Source: JALHUB01 sp050010555
Lineage (GTDB): Bacteria; Chloroflexota; Dehalococcoidia; DSTF01; JALHUB01
Assembly (NCBI GenBank): GCA_050010555.1
Contig: JBEKKV010000002.1
Location: 61,108 to 125,107 of the forward strand
DNA: 64,000 bases
Direction: 5' to 3'
In this document: positions 1 through 8,055 of the stretch, in pieces
How positions within the stretch are numbered: position 1 is the stretch's first letter
Layout of the letters: each line of letters begins with the position of its first letter
Program-made: the position numbers and the translations under genes
The notes under the pieces: generated by a model
Database searches by the model: none
The model's input: only the letters and a program-made list of their open reading frames with translations
What the model was told of the DNA's origin: nothing

Positions 1-345
1 CTTCTCCAGGACTTCGACGGCCAGCGCGATATCCTCTTCGGTCTCTTCCAGTCGCGGCCGCTCGTCGGCGGGCGACGTGTCTGACCTCGCCCGTGCGGCG
101 AGGCGCCCGCCCTCGCGGCTAGCGCGGTCGTCGACCTGTTCCAGTCGCGGCCGCTCGTCGACAGGCGCTGCCTCCGACTTCGCCCGCACGACGACGCGCG
201 CGTCTTCGCCGCCGATGCCCAGGATGCCGGCCCGCCCTTCCTTGACCACCTCTACCTCCACCTGCGTCCGCTCCAGACCGAGCTCTGCCAGGGCCTTCTC
301 AATCGCCTCTTCGACTGTCTTACCGCTTGCGTCTACGCTTTCCAC
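1..345 (-). CDS. jag: Jag/SpoIIIJ-associated RNA-binding protein, N-terminal part (runs off the window)
   Basis: Only the first 115 codons lie in the window. They hold a Jag_N-like domain: VESVDASGKTVEEAIEKAL near residue 2, then VEVVKEGRAGILGIGGEDARV. A low-complexity Glu/Arg linker follows. The KH and R3H RNA-binding domains would lie beyond position 1. I chose the GTG at 345 because AGGAAGAGG stands 7 bases upstream. The start lies 26 bases inside the 3' end of yidC, so the two are probably translationally coupled. Jag proteins follow yidC in many bacteria and bind RNA at the membrane. Confidence 0.85.
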   Translation of the reverse strand, partial: MESVDASGKTVEEAIEKALAELGLERTQVEVEVVKEGRAGILGIGGEDARVVVRAKSEAAPVDERPRLEQVDDRASREGGRLAARARSDTSPADERPRLEETEEDIALAVEVLEK

Positions 346-1219
346 GACGGGACCTCTTCCTGTAACGGCGTTCGTCCGCAACCGCTTCCGCCGCCTCGTC
401 CTCTTCGTCCGTCTCGTCCGCTTCGTCTTCCTCTATCGCTGTCGGCGCCGGCGACCTTGTGACGGCCGTCTTCGCCGGGACCGGCTGGAGCGAGAACAGA
501 GTCTTCCACGTCAGGCCGCCGGAGCCCACGAAGATGTATTGAAGCACGATGCTGACGACGCTCGATACGACCCAGTATAGGGCAAGCCCACTGGGGAATG
601 AAATCGCGAAGTAGGTGAACATCAGCGGCATCATCCAGAGCATCGTGCTGTTCATCGACGCCGACTTCTCGTCCAGCGCCGGCGGCGAGGTCATCTTCTG
701 CTGGACGAACATGCTTGCGCCGACCGTCAGTGCCAAGAACAGGTTAGGCGCGCCCAGGCTCAGGCCGAAGAAGTGGTCGCTCAGGGGCACGGCCTTCTGG
801 ATGAAAGACCAGGGGTAGAGGTGATGCGAAAGGTTGATCGTGCTCTCCGGCACATCGCCGACCGTAAGGCGGATAACCTGGTAGAGGGCGATCCAGATCG
901 GGATCTGGGCGACCATCGGCAGCAGGCAGCCGAGAGGATTGACGCCCGCTTCCCGGTAGATCTTCATCGTCTCTTCGGAGCGACGCTTGGGGTCCTTGTA
1001 CTTCTTCTGTATCTCCGCCAGGCGTCCCTGCATCGCGGAAAGGGCGCGCGAAGAGCGAAGCTGGCGCAGCGTCAGCGGGAAGGTTATGCCGCGCATGAAT
1101 ACCGTGAGGACGATGATGGACAGGCCAAAGCTACCGAAGAAGATGTTGTTCAGCAGCACGAGGGCGTTCGCCATCGGATTGACGAGCACCGTATTCCAGA
1201 TTAGGCCGATGATTTGCAC
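320..1219 (-). CDS. yidC: YidC/Oxa1-family membrane protein insertase
   Basis: This 299-residue protein inserts and folds membrane proteins, alone or with SecYEG. It has the short form without the large periplasmic domain of proteobacteria. The cytoplasmic hairpin after TM1 carries LRSSRALSAMQGRLAEIQKKY, followed by EAGVNPLGCLLPMVAQIPIW, both typical of the family. About five membrane segments are visible. The C-terminus is acidic and then strongly basic (residues about 284-299, mostly Arg and Lys), as in forms that dock to ribosomes. It starts with GTG; the upstream AGGT is a weak RBS. It lies 15 bases after the PQQ lipoprotein gene. Confidence 0.95.
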   Translation of the reverse strand: MQIIGLIWNTVLVNPMANALVLLNNIFFGSFGLSIIVLTVFMRGITFPLTLRQLRSSRALSAMQGRLAEIQKKYKDPKRRSEETMKIYREAGVNPLGCLLPMVAQIPIWIALYQVIRLTVGDVPESTINLSHHLYPWSFIQKAVPLSDHFFGLSLGAPNLFLALTVGASMFVQQKMTSPPALDEKSASMNSTMLWMMPLMFTYFAISFPSGLALYWVVSSVVSIVLQYIFVGSGGLTWKTLFSLQPVPAKTAVTRSPAPTAIEEDEADETDEEDEAAEAVADERRYRKRSRRGKRRRKR

Positions 1220-1234
1220 TGCTTGGACCTGCGC

Positions 1235-2350
1235 TTAACTCGAAATCGGCACGTCCGTTATCGTCCCGTCGGCCGGGTCGACCTTCTGGACGTTGCCGCT
1301 CTTTGTGCTGTAGTAAACCATACCGCTGTCGACTGTGAGGTCCGACAGGACGCCCGCGTTCGCTTTCGAAGACCAGATCTGGCTACCGCTCGACGCGTCC
1401 AGCCCGTAGACCGAGCCGTTGTCGGTGGCGACCACGAGCGTCGAGCCTACCAGCGCCGGTCCGCCGCGCACGACGCCGCTGCCCTGGAACGGCTTGTCCC
1501 AGCGCGACTGCCCCGTCGAAGCGTCAAGGCTGTACACTTTGCCGCCGAGCGAGCCGAAATAGACCGCGCCGCCGCTCACGACCGCCCGGTTCCAGATCCA
1601 GTCGTCCGCCTTGAACGACCAGCGCATCTCGCCGCTCGAAGCGTCGACGGCGTAGAACTTGTCGTCGAAGGCGCCCACGTAGACCGTGCTGCTGTCCACC
1701 ACCGGCGTCGAGGCGATGGCGCCGCCCGTCTGGAACGGCTTTGGCCAGACCGATGTGCCGCTGGTGGCGCCAATGGCGTACAGCTTCTTGTCCATCGAAG
1801 CTACGTAGACCGTGCTGCCGTCGAACGTCGGTGTGGACCAGATCTTGGCGCCGGTGCAGAATGGGTTGAAGCGCTGGTCTCCGGTGGCGACGGCGAATGC
1901 ATGGAGGCACTGGTCGGCCGAACCGATGTAGACGGTGTCGTCGCTCGTCGCCGGCCCGCCGACGATGTGACTTCCCACCGGCTGCGACCACTTCTGGCTG
2001 CCGTCGGCCAGGCTCAAGGCATAAAGATTGCCGTCGTAGCCACCGAGCAACGCCAGTCCCTGCGATATTGCGGGCGTGCCGTAGATTGCCTTCAGTGCCG
2101 TCTTGGAGTTGTTCCCTGGGAAGGTCCACTGCCGGGAGCCGCTGCTCAGATCGGCGGCGGCCAGTGTCTGGTGGTTGGGCTCCGCGAGGAGGGTGCTGTT
2201 GGTGATGAGAGGGCTCGCCCAGCCCTGCGGGTTGGTTATGCGCGAGCAAGCCGTCAGAACGAGGACAAGGGGCAGGAAAAGAAGGGCCAGCGTCAGGGCC
2301 CTCACGCTACGCGATGTCTGAATCTCACTCCTCCGGTAAGTCCCGCTCAA
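1235..2350 (-). CDS. PQQ-type beta-propeller repeat lipoprotein
   Basis: This 371-residue protein begins with a hydrophobic signal ending in the lipobox LTAC (Cys near residue 35), so it is likely an exported, lipid-anchored protein. From about residue 60 it consists of repeats of the form VYVGS.D..LYA...SG...W, which build a PQQ-like/BamB-like beta-propeller. No quinone-binding residues can be assigned. It sits between yidD and yidC in the ribosomal protein L34-RNase P operon, which suggests a role in membrane protein insertion or envelope assembly. That role is inference only. Confidence 0.85.
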   Translation of the reverse strand: MSGTYRRSEIQTSRSVRALTLALLFLPLVLVLTACSRITNPQGWASPLITNSTLLAEPNHQTLAAADLSSGSRQWTFPGNNSKTALKAIYGTPAISQGLALLGGYDGNLYALSLADGSQKWSQPVGSHIVGGPATSDDTVYIGSADQCLHAFAVATGDQRFNPFCTGAKIWSTPTFDGSTVYVASMDKKLYAIGATSGTSVWPKPFQTGGAIASTPVVDSSTVYVGAFDDKFYAVDASSGEMRWSFKADDWIWNRAVVSGGAVYFGSLGGKVYSLDASTGQSRWDKPFQGSGVVRGGPALVGSTLVVATDNGSVYGLDASSGSQIWSSKANAGVLSDLTVDSGMVYYSTKSGNVQKVDPADGTITDVPISS

Positions 2351-2381
2351 CAGCAGGGCGTTGTTTCACGTGAAACAGCGC

Positions 2382-2594
2382 TTACTGCGGCACCGGGTCG
2401 TAGCCGCCCTTTTGGAAGGGATGGCAGCGACCCAGGCGACGGACCGTCAGCCAGCCGCCCTTGAGCAGGCCGTGACGGGCTATCGCCTCGTAGCCGTATT
2501 CCGAGCACGTCGGCAGGAATCGACAGGATGGTGGCCGGTAAGGCGAAAGCCATCGCTGATAAACCCTGATTGCGCCCAGCGCCAGTCTTTTCAT
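2382..2594 (-). CDS. yidD: Membrane protein insertion efficiency factor YidD
   Basis: The protein has 70 residues, the usual family size. It contains the signature motif IRVYQRWLSP, then CRFLPTCSEYGYEAI with conserved cysteines, then GGWLTVRRLGRCHPF. YidD proteins assist YidC-dependent insertion, by a mechanism still unclear, and are amphipathic and membrane-associated. The start overlaps the end of rnpA by four bases (2591-2594), which indicates translational coupling. Confidence 0.93.
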   Translation of the reverse strand: MKRLALGAIRVYQRWLSPYRPPSCRFLPTCSEYGYEAIARHGLLKGGWLTVRRLGRCHPFQKGGYDPVPQ

Positions 2595-2962
2595 GCTTCG
2601 ACGATCCCCTTTTGCACCTCGTTCAACGTCGACTTGGACGCGATGCCTGCGCGCTCCAGCAGCGACGCCAGCGACAGCCGTAGCTCCCAGTACGTCGCCT
2701 CTGCCGCTGACCTGCGGGCGATCACCACAACGTCCCAGCCGTTCGCCAGCGACAGCGAGCGCACCGCTTCCCGCAGGCGGCGTCGCACCCTGTTTCGTAC
2801 TACCGCTTTGCCGACGGCGCGCGACGTTACGAAGCCATAGCGATTGTGGGGCAGACCGTTGGCCCGCGGCCGTATCGCCAGCAGCCTGTTGGAGAAGGCC
2901 TGGCCTTCTCGATAGGCAACGGCGAAATCGCTGCTCTTCCTGAGACGCTGTTCCCTTCGCAT
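2591..2962 (-). CDS. rnpA: Ribonuclease P protein component
   Basis: This 123-residue protein is the protein subunit of RNase P, which removes tRNA 5' leaders. Visible marks are MRREQRLRKSSDF at the start, NRYGFVTSRAVGKAVVRN, and the RNR box VRNRVRRRLREAVR near residues 56-69. The C-terminus is slightly longer than average. It lies 29 bases downstream of rpmH in the conserved rpmH-rnpA-yidD-yidC order. Confidence 0.95.
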   Translation of the reverse strand: MRREQRLRKSSDFAVAYREGQAFSNRLLAIRPRANGLPHNRYGFVTSRAVGKAVVRNRVRRRLREAVRSLSLANGWDVVVIARRSAAEATYWELRLSLASLLERAGIASKSTLNEVQKGIVEA

Positions 2963-2991
2963 CTGGCCCCGGCCAAGGCCTGGGCCGCGCT

Positions 2992-3129
2992 CTAGACCGT
3001 CAGCCGGTAGCGGCCCTTGGCGCGGCGTGCGCGTAGCACGAGGCGTCCGCCGCGGGTGCTCATGCGGGCAAGAAATCCGTGGACTCGTTTCCGCGGAATA
3101 CGTTTCGGCTGGTAGGTGCGTTTAGGCAC
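2992..3129 (-). CDS. rpmH: 50S ribosomal protein L34
   Basis: A 45-residue, Arg/Lys-rich protein reads MPKRTYQPKRIPRKRVHGFL and continues with ARMSTRGGRLVL to a C-terminal GRYRLTV. This is a complete L34. It starts with GTG at 3129, with GGAAGGAAG just upstream. It is the first gene of the rnpA-yidD-yidC-jag operon and follows a near-consensus promoter at 3162-3190. Confidence 0.97.
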   Translation of the reverse strand: MPKRTYQPKRIPRKRVHGFLARMSTRGGRLVLRARRAKGRYRLTV

Positions 3130-3161
3130 TTCACTTCCTTCCAGTTGTGCTTCCGAACACA

Positions 3162-3190
3162 ATGATAGATTAGCGGCTTGGGGGTGTCAA
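3162..3190 (-). promoter_or_regulatory. Sigma-70-type promoter of the rpmH operon
   Basis: On the minus strand, TTGACA (3185-3190) and TATCAT (3162-3167) are separated by exactly 17 bases. Transcription would start near 3155, about 25 bases before the rpmH start. Confidence 0.8.
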
Positions 3191-3220
3191 TCGTCGTTGG
3201 GGGAACGGCGAAGGTGCCGC

Positions 3221-5476
3221 TCAGCGGGGTAGGGAGGGCCGCGGCGCCCCTTCGTACAGATAACGGTAGACGGCCAGGTTCTGCATGACCAGCCGCACGT
3301 ACAGATTCGCCTCGCCGACGTCCACCTGCTCGAGGAAGAGGTCGACATCACCGCCGGCGGCATCGGCCCAGCCTTGCGCCGCGCCGGGGCCGGCGTTATA
3401 GGCGGCCAGCGCGAAGTAGAGGTTGCCGTTGAACTCGGCGAGCTGCTGCTGAAGGTAGTGGGCGCCGAAGCTGATGCTCACGACGGGCCGCAGAAGGTCA
3501 TCGCCGGCGAAGTTGCTCATCCCCATGTCAGTGGCGATCTCTTGTCCCGTCGATGGAATGACCTGCGTGAGGCCGGTAGCGCCCGCGCCTGAGCCGGCCA
3601 GCGGGTCGAAGAAGCTCTCCTGGCGGATCAGCGCCAGCATTACGTCCGGCGACACACCCTCCGCCTGCTGGGCGTCCTGAAGCAGCGACATGTAGTCGCG
3701 CGGATAGGCCAGTCTCAGCAGATCCTTCGGCGCGACGGCCTGCTCATCCGGCGAAAGCGACTCCAGGACAAGCTGCGCGCTCCGCGACGACATCTCCGTG
3801 GAGCCCAGACGGTCGTAAGCCTGCGCGAGCGCCCAGAGCGTCATCGGATCGCCGGCGTTCGCCCACATCATGTCGCGCAACTCCGCCGCCGCCGAGCGGG
3901 GAAACCCGACGGTGCTAAGCTCCTGCGATTCCGCCCAGCGCGGATCGAGCCAGACCTTCCAGAGCGGGACCGGCGCCTTGCCGCTTATCGACGCTAGCCA
4001 GGAAGTGGCGTCGGTGGCCGCTTCAGCGACGGCGGGCACTGGGGTCGCCTTCTTATCGCTGGAGAGGAGTTGGGCCGCTCGGAGGCCGTAGTAGTCGAGA
4101 GGGTGGTTCTGGACGAGCTGTGCGAGGTGCGTTCGGGCGCCAGCCGCGTCGCCGGCGGCCTGCTCCGCCTTCGCGGCCCAGTAGAGGGCATGCGATGCTG
4201 TTTCCGCGTCTGACGTTGCGGAGGCGAAGTCGCTCCAGGCGGTGGCGGCGTCCGCGTAGCGCTTCTGCTCGTAGAGGACCAGCCCATGGCGGAATGCGGC
4301 GTCGTCCGCCCATGTCGACGGGGGAGTCATAGCCAGGATGCGGCTGTAGTCCTGATCCGCCTCGTCCCAGCGCGACTGTTTCTCCAGGATGAGGCCGCTC
4401 CACCAGAGGGCGTCGTCTGCCAGATCGCCGGTTGGGTCGAGATCGAGTGATTTCGCGTATTCGTCCAGCGCGGCGTTCGGGTCGCCCAGCCGCTCGTCGA
4501 GGGCGGCGATGTAGTAGTGCGCCGCAGCCGCCCGCGAGCCCGTCGGTTCGGCGGCAAGATAGCGCTGGAACGCTTGCATCGCCTCGTCGTTCTCGAAGTG
4601 GCGGTAATGGACCAGCGCCTCGGCGTAGGGATCGACCGCGATACCAGCCTGCGACAACTCGGTGAGTGCGTCCGACGCGGCGGAAGTGCCTGGGTACTGC
4701 GTTACGACCTGCTGCAGGTCCACCTGCCAGCCGTCTTCGCCGAGCTGCTGCTCCAGCACACCGGTTCGCTCCAGCGCCAACGCCTGGTCGGACGAGTCGC
4801 TCTCCTCGCCCAGGCGCGCATACCAGTTGAGCGCCGCGCCGGTCGCGGCCGCCGCTTCGAGCTCCTGCGCCATGGCGAGGAGTATGCCCGAACGGAGGCT
4901 GGCCGGCAGCACTTTGAGGGCGGCTTCCTCCTCCCGCTGGGCTTCATCGAAGCGGTTCAGCTTGACCAGGAGGTCCGCCATCTCCGACTCGGCGTTGGCG
5001 GAGGCGACGCCCCCCTGGTCAACGTAGCTGCCGTAGGCGGCGAGGGCCTGCTCGGTCTGTCCCAGCCCGACGAGGGCCTCCGCCAGCAAGAACTCCGCGT
5101 CACCGCCGTGGCCGCCGGCGCTCTGGTAGGCCAGCACCTGCTCCTGGGCAGCCTGGTAGTCGTTATTGGCGAGATAGCGGCGGGCCAGCGCCAGACGCGC
5201 CGTCTGCCGGTCGGCGTCAGTGCCGTTGGCTAGAACGTCCTCGTACGCCGCTATCGCCTCGTCGTACTGACCGTTGCGCTCGTAGCTCTGAGCAAGACCC
5301 AGGTTGGCGGGTGCGGGCGTCGCCGTGGCTGGCGAGTCGTCCCTGGCCGCGGGCGTCGAAGCGGTACTTCCGACGATGCCGCAGGCGCAGATGAGGGTCG
5401 TGGCGACGATAAGCAGCGTCGAGCGGCACAGACGCTGAACAGGGGAGCGGTTCTCTGGTATGATAGCTTTGGTCAT
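3221..5476 (-). CDS. TPR-containing SLT-family lytic transglycosylase, lipoprotein
   Basis: The 751-residue protein has a signal with lipobox LICAC (Cys near residue 32). A long array of TPR-like helix pairs (about residues 50-480) follows, then a C-terminal SLT domain (about 600-735). The SLT catalytic glutamate is visible in IRQESFFDP (Glu620), with GATGLTQVIPSTG and ALAAYNAGPG downstream as in Slt70/MltE-type enzymes. It should cleave the MurNAc-GlcNAc bond of peptidoglycan at the cell surface. The architecture (helical superhelix plus SLT) resembles soluble Slt70, but here it is anchored. It is divergent from alr, another cell-wall gene. Confidence 0.9.
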   Translation of the reverse strand: MTKAIIPENRSPVQRLCRSTLLIVATTLICACGIVGSTASTPAARDDSPATATPAPANLGLAQSYERNGQYDEAIAAYEDVLANGTDADRQTARLALARRYLANNDYQAAQEQVLAYQSAGGHGGDAEFLLAEALVGLGQTEQALAAYGSYVDQGGVASANAESEMADLLVKLNRFDEAQREEEAALKVLPASLRSGILLAMAQELEAAAATGAALNWYARLGEESDSSDQALALERTGVLEQQLGEDGWQVDLQQVVTQYPGTSAASDALTELSQAGIAVDPYAEALVHYRHFENDEAMQAFQRYLAAEPTGSRAAAAHYYIAALDERLGDPNAALDEYAKSLDLDPTGDLADDALWWSGLILEKQSRWDEADQDYSRILAMTPPSTWADDAAFRHGLVLYEQKRYADAATAWSDFASATSDAETASHALYWAAKAEQAAGDAAGARTHLAQLVQNHPLDYYGLRAAQLLSSDKKATPVPAVAEAATDATSWLASISGKAPVPLWKVWLDPRWAESQELSTVGFPRSAAAELRDMMWANAGDPMTLWALAQAYDRLGSTEMSSRSAQLVLESLSPDEQAVAPKDLLRLAYPRDYMSLLQDAQQAEGVSPDVMLALIRQESFFDPLAGSGAGATGLTQVIPSTGQEIATDMGMSNFAGDDLLRPVVSISFGAHYLQQQLAEFNGNLYFALAAYNAGPGAAQGWADAAGGDVDLFLEQVDVGEANLYVRLVMQNLAVYRYLYEGAPRPSLPR

Positions 5477-5520
5477 CCGGCGCGGCCTTCCCGGCCAGAG
5501 GCTGCCTGCTGCGGGACGCG

Positions 5521-5549
5521 TTGATGGCTGTTGGGGTCAATGGTACTAT
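5521..5549 (+). promoter_or_regulatory. Probable promoter of alr
   Basis: TTGATG (5521-5526), a 17-base gap and TACTAT (5544-5549) point at alr. The leader would be about 105 bases long. Confidence 0.4.
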
Positions 5550-5662
5550 TCGCGGACGGCGCCGTCAAAGCCGCGGACGGGGACGATGATATACGACGGG
5601 CGCGTGTGGGACTTAACGGCCCGGCGCGCGACGAACCGCGATTCAGATAGGGAGGTTGAGAC

Positions 5663-6862
5663 ATCGGAGAGGAATCTTCCTGGCAGGGACGGCCGGTCTG
5701 GGCCGAGATAGACCTGGACGCGCTGGAGCACAACGCCCGCCAGCTCAAGCGACAGGCCGGCGGCGCGCTGCTGATGGCGGTGGTCAAGGCAAATGCCTAC
5801 GGCCACGGCGCCGTCCCGGTGGCGAAGGCCGTGCTGGCAGCCGGCGCCGACCGCCTGGGCGTCGTCTGCGTCGACGAAGGCGAAGAGTTGCGTCGTGCCG
5901 GTATCGACGCTCCGATCCTGGTCATGGGGCACACGCCGACCGCTCAGGCCGAGCGGGTAGTCAGCCTCTCGCTTACCCCCAGCGTCGGCAACCGGCCGTT
6001 CGCCGAAGCGCTGTCGGAAGCGGCGATTTCGGCCGGCGTGACTTTGCCCGTGCACCTCAAGCTCGAGACAGGGCTGAATCGCTATGGCCTCCCGCCCGAG
6101 CAGCTGTTGCCCCTGGCGGAATCGATCCGACACTTACCGGGCCTCGACGTTGAGGGGCTATGGACGCACTTCGCGACGGGTGACGAGACGGACAAGAGCT
6201 ACGTTCTGCGTCAGTTCAGCGTCTTCAGCGAGGTCGCAGGCCGGCTGCCCTGGATCCGCCTGCTCCACGTGGCCAACACGGCGACGGTTCTCGATATGCC
6301 GGAGCTCTCGCTGGGCATGGTGCGCGTCGGAATCGGCATCTACGGCTGCTACCCATCGTCGGAGGTGGCGCGCGATCTTGGCCTGCGGCCGGTGCTCTCG
6401 CTGAAGAGCCGCGTGGCTCGGCTGCGACGCATCGATGCGGCTGCCAGCGTCGGCTACGGCTGCACCTGGACGGCGGCGCGACCCAGCGTTGTGGCGCTCG
6501 TCATGGCCGGCTACGGCGATGGGCTGCGGCGCGCGCTGTCGAACAAGGGCAGCATGCTCATTCGCGGGCGTCGCGCGCCGATAGTGGGGCGTATCGCTAT
6601 GGACATGTGCGTAGCCGATGTCACAGACATCCCTTACGTCGCGATCGATGACGAGGTGGTTCTAATAGGCCGCCAGCGCGAGGAGGTGATCGCAGCGGAG
6701 GAGGTGGCGCAGCTCTGCGATACGATAAGCTACGAAATGTTCACGGGCATTACGGCGCGCGTACCGCGGCTCTACCTTCGCGACGGGCGGACCGTCGCCG
6801 TGCAGACACTGGTGGAGGCAGCCTCGCAGGAGACGCGGGTCGTCGCCGCCGAGGAAGCTTGA
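5663..6862 (+). CDS. alr: Alanine racemase, with no canonical start codon
   Basis: This PLP enzyme interconverts L- and D-alanine for peptidoglycan. The N-terminal strand RPVWAEIDLDALEHNARQL and the PLP-lysine motif AVVKANAYGHG are intact; the lysine is residue 42 when counted from 5663. The C-terminal domain has VGYGCTW (catalytic Tyr) and GRIAMDMCVADVT. The reading frame is open from the TGA at 5657-5659, but it has no ATG, GTG or TTG before ATG 5774, which would remove the first strand and leave the catalytic Lys at residue 5. GGGAGG at 5650-5655 stands 7 bases before an ATC at 5663, the best-placed initiation site. Either ATC is used, or a start codon or base has been lost or misread. Length from 5663 is 399 residues, near the family norm. 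Confidence 0.88.
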   Translation: MGEESSWQGRPVWAEIDLDALEHNARQLKRQAGGALLMAVVKANAYGHGAVPVAKAVLAAGADRLGVVCVDEGEELRRAGIDAPILVMGHTPTAQAERVVSLSLTPSVGNRPFAEALSEAAISAGVTLPVHLKLETGLNRYGLPPEQLLPLAESIRHLPGLDVEGLWTHFATGDETDKSYVLRQFSVFSEVAGRLPWIRLLHVANTATVLDMPELSLGMVRVGIGIYGCYPSSEVARDLGLRPVLSLKSRVARLRRIDAAASVGYGCTWTAARPSVVALVMAGYGDGLRRALSNKGSMLIRGRRAPIVGRIAMDMCVADVTDIPYVAIDDEVVLIGRQREEVIAAEEVAQLCDTISYEMFTGITARVPRLYLRDGRTVAVQTLVEAASQETRVVAAEEA

Positions 6863-6863
6863 C

Positions 6864-7097
6864 GTGAGGATCGTATCGGCGGAACCTGAAGCTGTGAAGC
6901 TAAGCTTTGATGCGATGAAAGGGAAGGAATCGGCGCTGGCCGTTCTTCTGCCGTTTGCTATCAGCGCCGGCCACCTGCAGTTGTGGGCGCTGGCGGCCGC
7001 GGTTGCGGCGGCGTTCCTGGCTTATCTCGCCTACCTCTTACGACGCGCTCTCGGCCTGGTCCAGCCTCCGCCGCCTGAAGAGGACAAACCTCACTAG
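6864..7097 (+). CDS. Small hypothetical membrane protein
   Basis: The 77-residue ORF starts with GTG one base after the alr stop codon, so it is probably translated by reinitiation. It has one or two hydrophobic helices (about residues 24-36 and 40-60), then a basic RRAL and a Pro/Glu-rich tail. I recognise no family. Position suggests co-expression with alr. Confidence 0.5.
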   Translation: MRIVSAEPEAVKLSFDAMKGKESALAVLLPFAISAGHLQLWALAAAVAAAFLAYLAYLLRRALGLVQPPPPEEDKPH

Positions 7098-7124
7098 ACC
7101 GCCCCGCGTCAGATTCGGATTCGA

Positions 7125-7886
7125 CTACTCGTCTTCCTCTTCTTCCTCTTCGCCCTCTTCTTCCGCAGCCATCTCCGCGGCCCGTGGCAGTAGCACCTCC
7201 AGCGTCGTTTCACGGTGCCGCCGCGGCCCGGGCAGCGCTTCGATGGTCTTGATCAGCGCCGGTAGCTCCTCCAACGTTTTCTTGTCGCTTCCGTCGAGCA
7301 GCAGGATCGAGACACCGGCGTCGCGCAGGCACTCCAAGTCGGCGCTCTCGACCGGCAGATCCACGGGCAGGAGCAACGGCTTGCGCGCAAGGGCGGCGAT
7401 GCGACGCAGATCGAGCTGCATCTTGAGAGTGAGCGGACCTTTCCAGTCGGGCAGAAGGATGGCGTCGAGAGCGACCGACTCCAGCACGCGCAGATAGGTG
7501 TCGTCCGAGCCGTCTTTCAGCGCTAGCACGTAGCCGAGCTTGTCTTCCAGGAGCGCCGTCGCCGGTGTGGATTCCGCCTCGAAGACGATGAAGTCCACGG
7601 ACGCCGCAATCAGCGTCTTCGTGTCTGCCGCTTCGATGCGCTGGGGCCAGACGCCCAGCGGCGTCTCGTCCGCCGACTTCACCGCAGCTTCGACGTCGCC
7701 CGGGTTCGCGTCCTTCAGAATTACGACGCCGGCGCCCGCGGCAACCGCCTGCGCCACCTTGCCCGCACTGTCGAGGAGAAGCGCCGCCAGCAGCGGGGGC
7801 GTCTTCGCCGGTCTCACCGCCCGGAAACCGATGGGCGCTGCATCCGGGCGCATCGTCTTACGTATACTGTCGCCAAGCTTGCTCAT
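7125..7886 (-). CDS. Hypothetical protein with TIM-barrel-like pattern and poly-Glu tail
   Basis: This 253-residue protein alternates short hydrophobic strands and helices (GAGVVILKDAN, SVDFIVFEAES, LDAILLPDWKG, KPLLLPVDLP, AGVSILLLDGS), a rhythm that suggests a TIM-barrel fold. It ends in a run of about 14 almost pure Glu/Asp residues. No catalytic motif is clear. It is downstream of etfA on the same strand, with a 169-base gap, so it may or may not belong to that operon. I do not recognise the family. Confidence 0.6.
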   Translation of the reverse strand: MSKLGDSIRKTMRPDAAPIGFRAVRPAKTPPLLAALLLDSAGKVAQAVAAGAGVVILKDANPGDVEAAVKSADETPLGVWPQRIEAADTKTLIAASVDFIVFEAESTPATALLEDKLGYVLALKDGSDDTYLRVLESVALDAILLPDWKGPLTLKMQLDLRRIAALARKPLLLPVDLPVESADLECLRDAGVSILLLDGSDKKTLEELPALIKTIEALPGPRRHRETTLEVLLPRAAEMAAEEEGEEEEEEDE

Positions 7887-8055
7887 AGTTGTCCCTTCCA
7901 GGCTGAAAGTACTGAACGGGATGATATCTGCGCCGAAGAGCCTCTGTCAATTCAACTATAGCGTATCGGGGCGTCGGCGTGTCGCGCCCGCGGCTACAGC
8001 AACGGCCGCCCCACTCAGAACGAGAGGAGCGGCCGCTGGATTGACGGCGAAAAGC

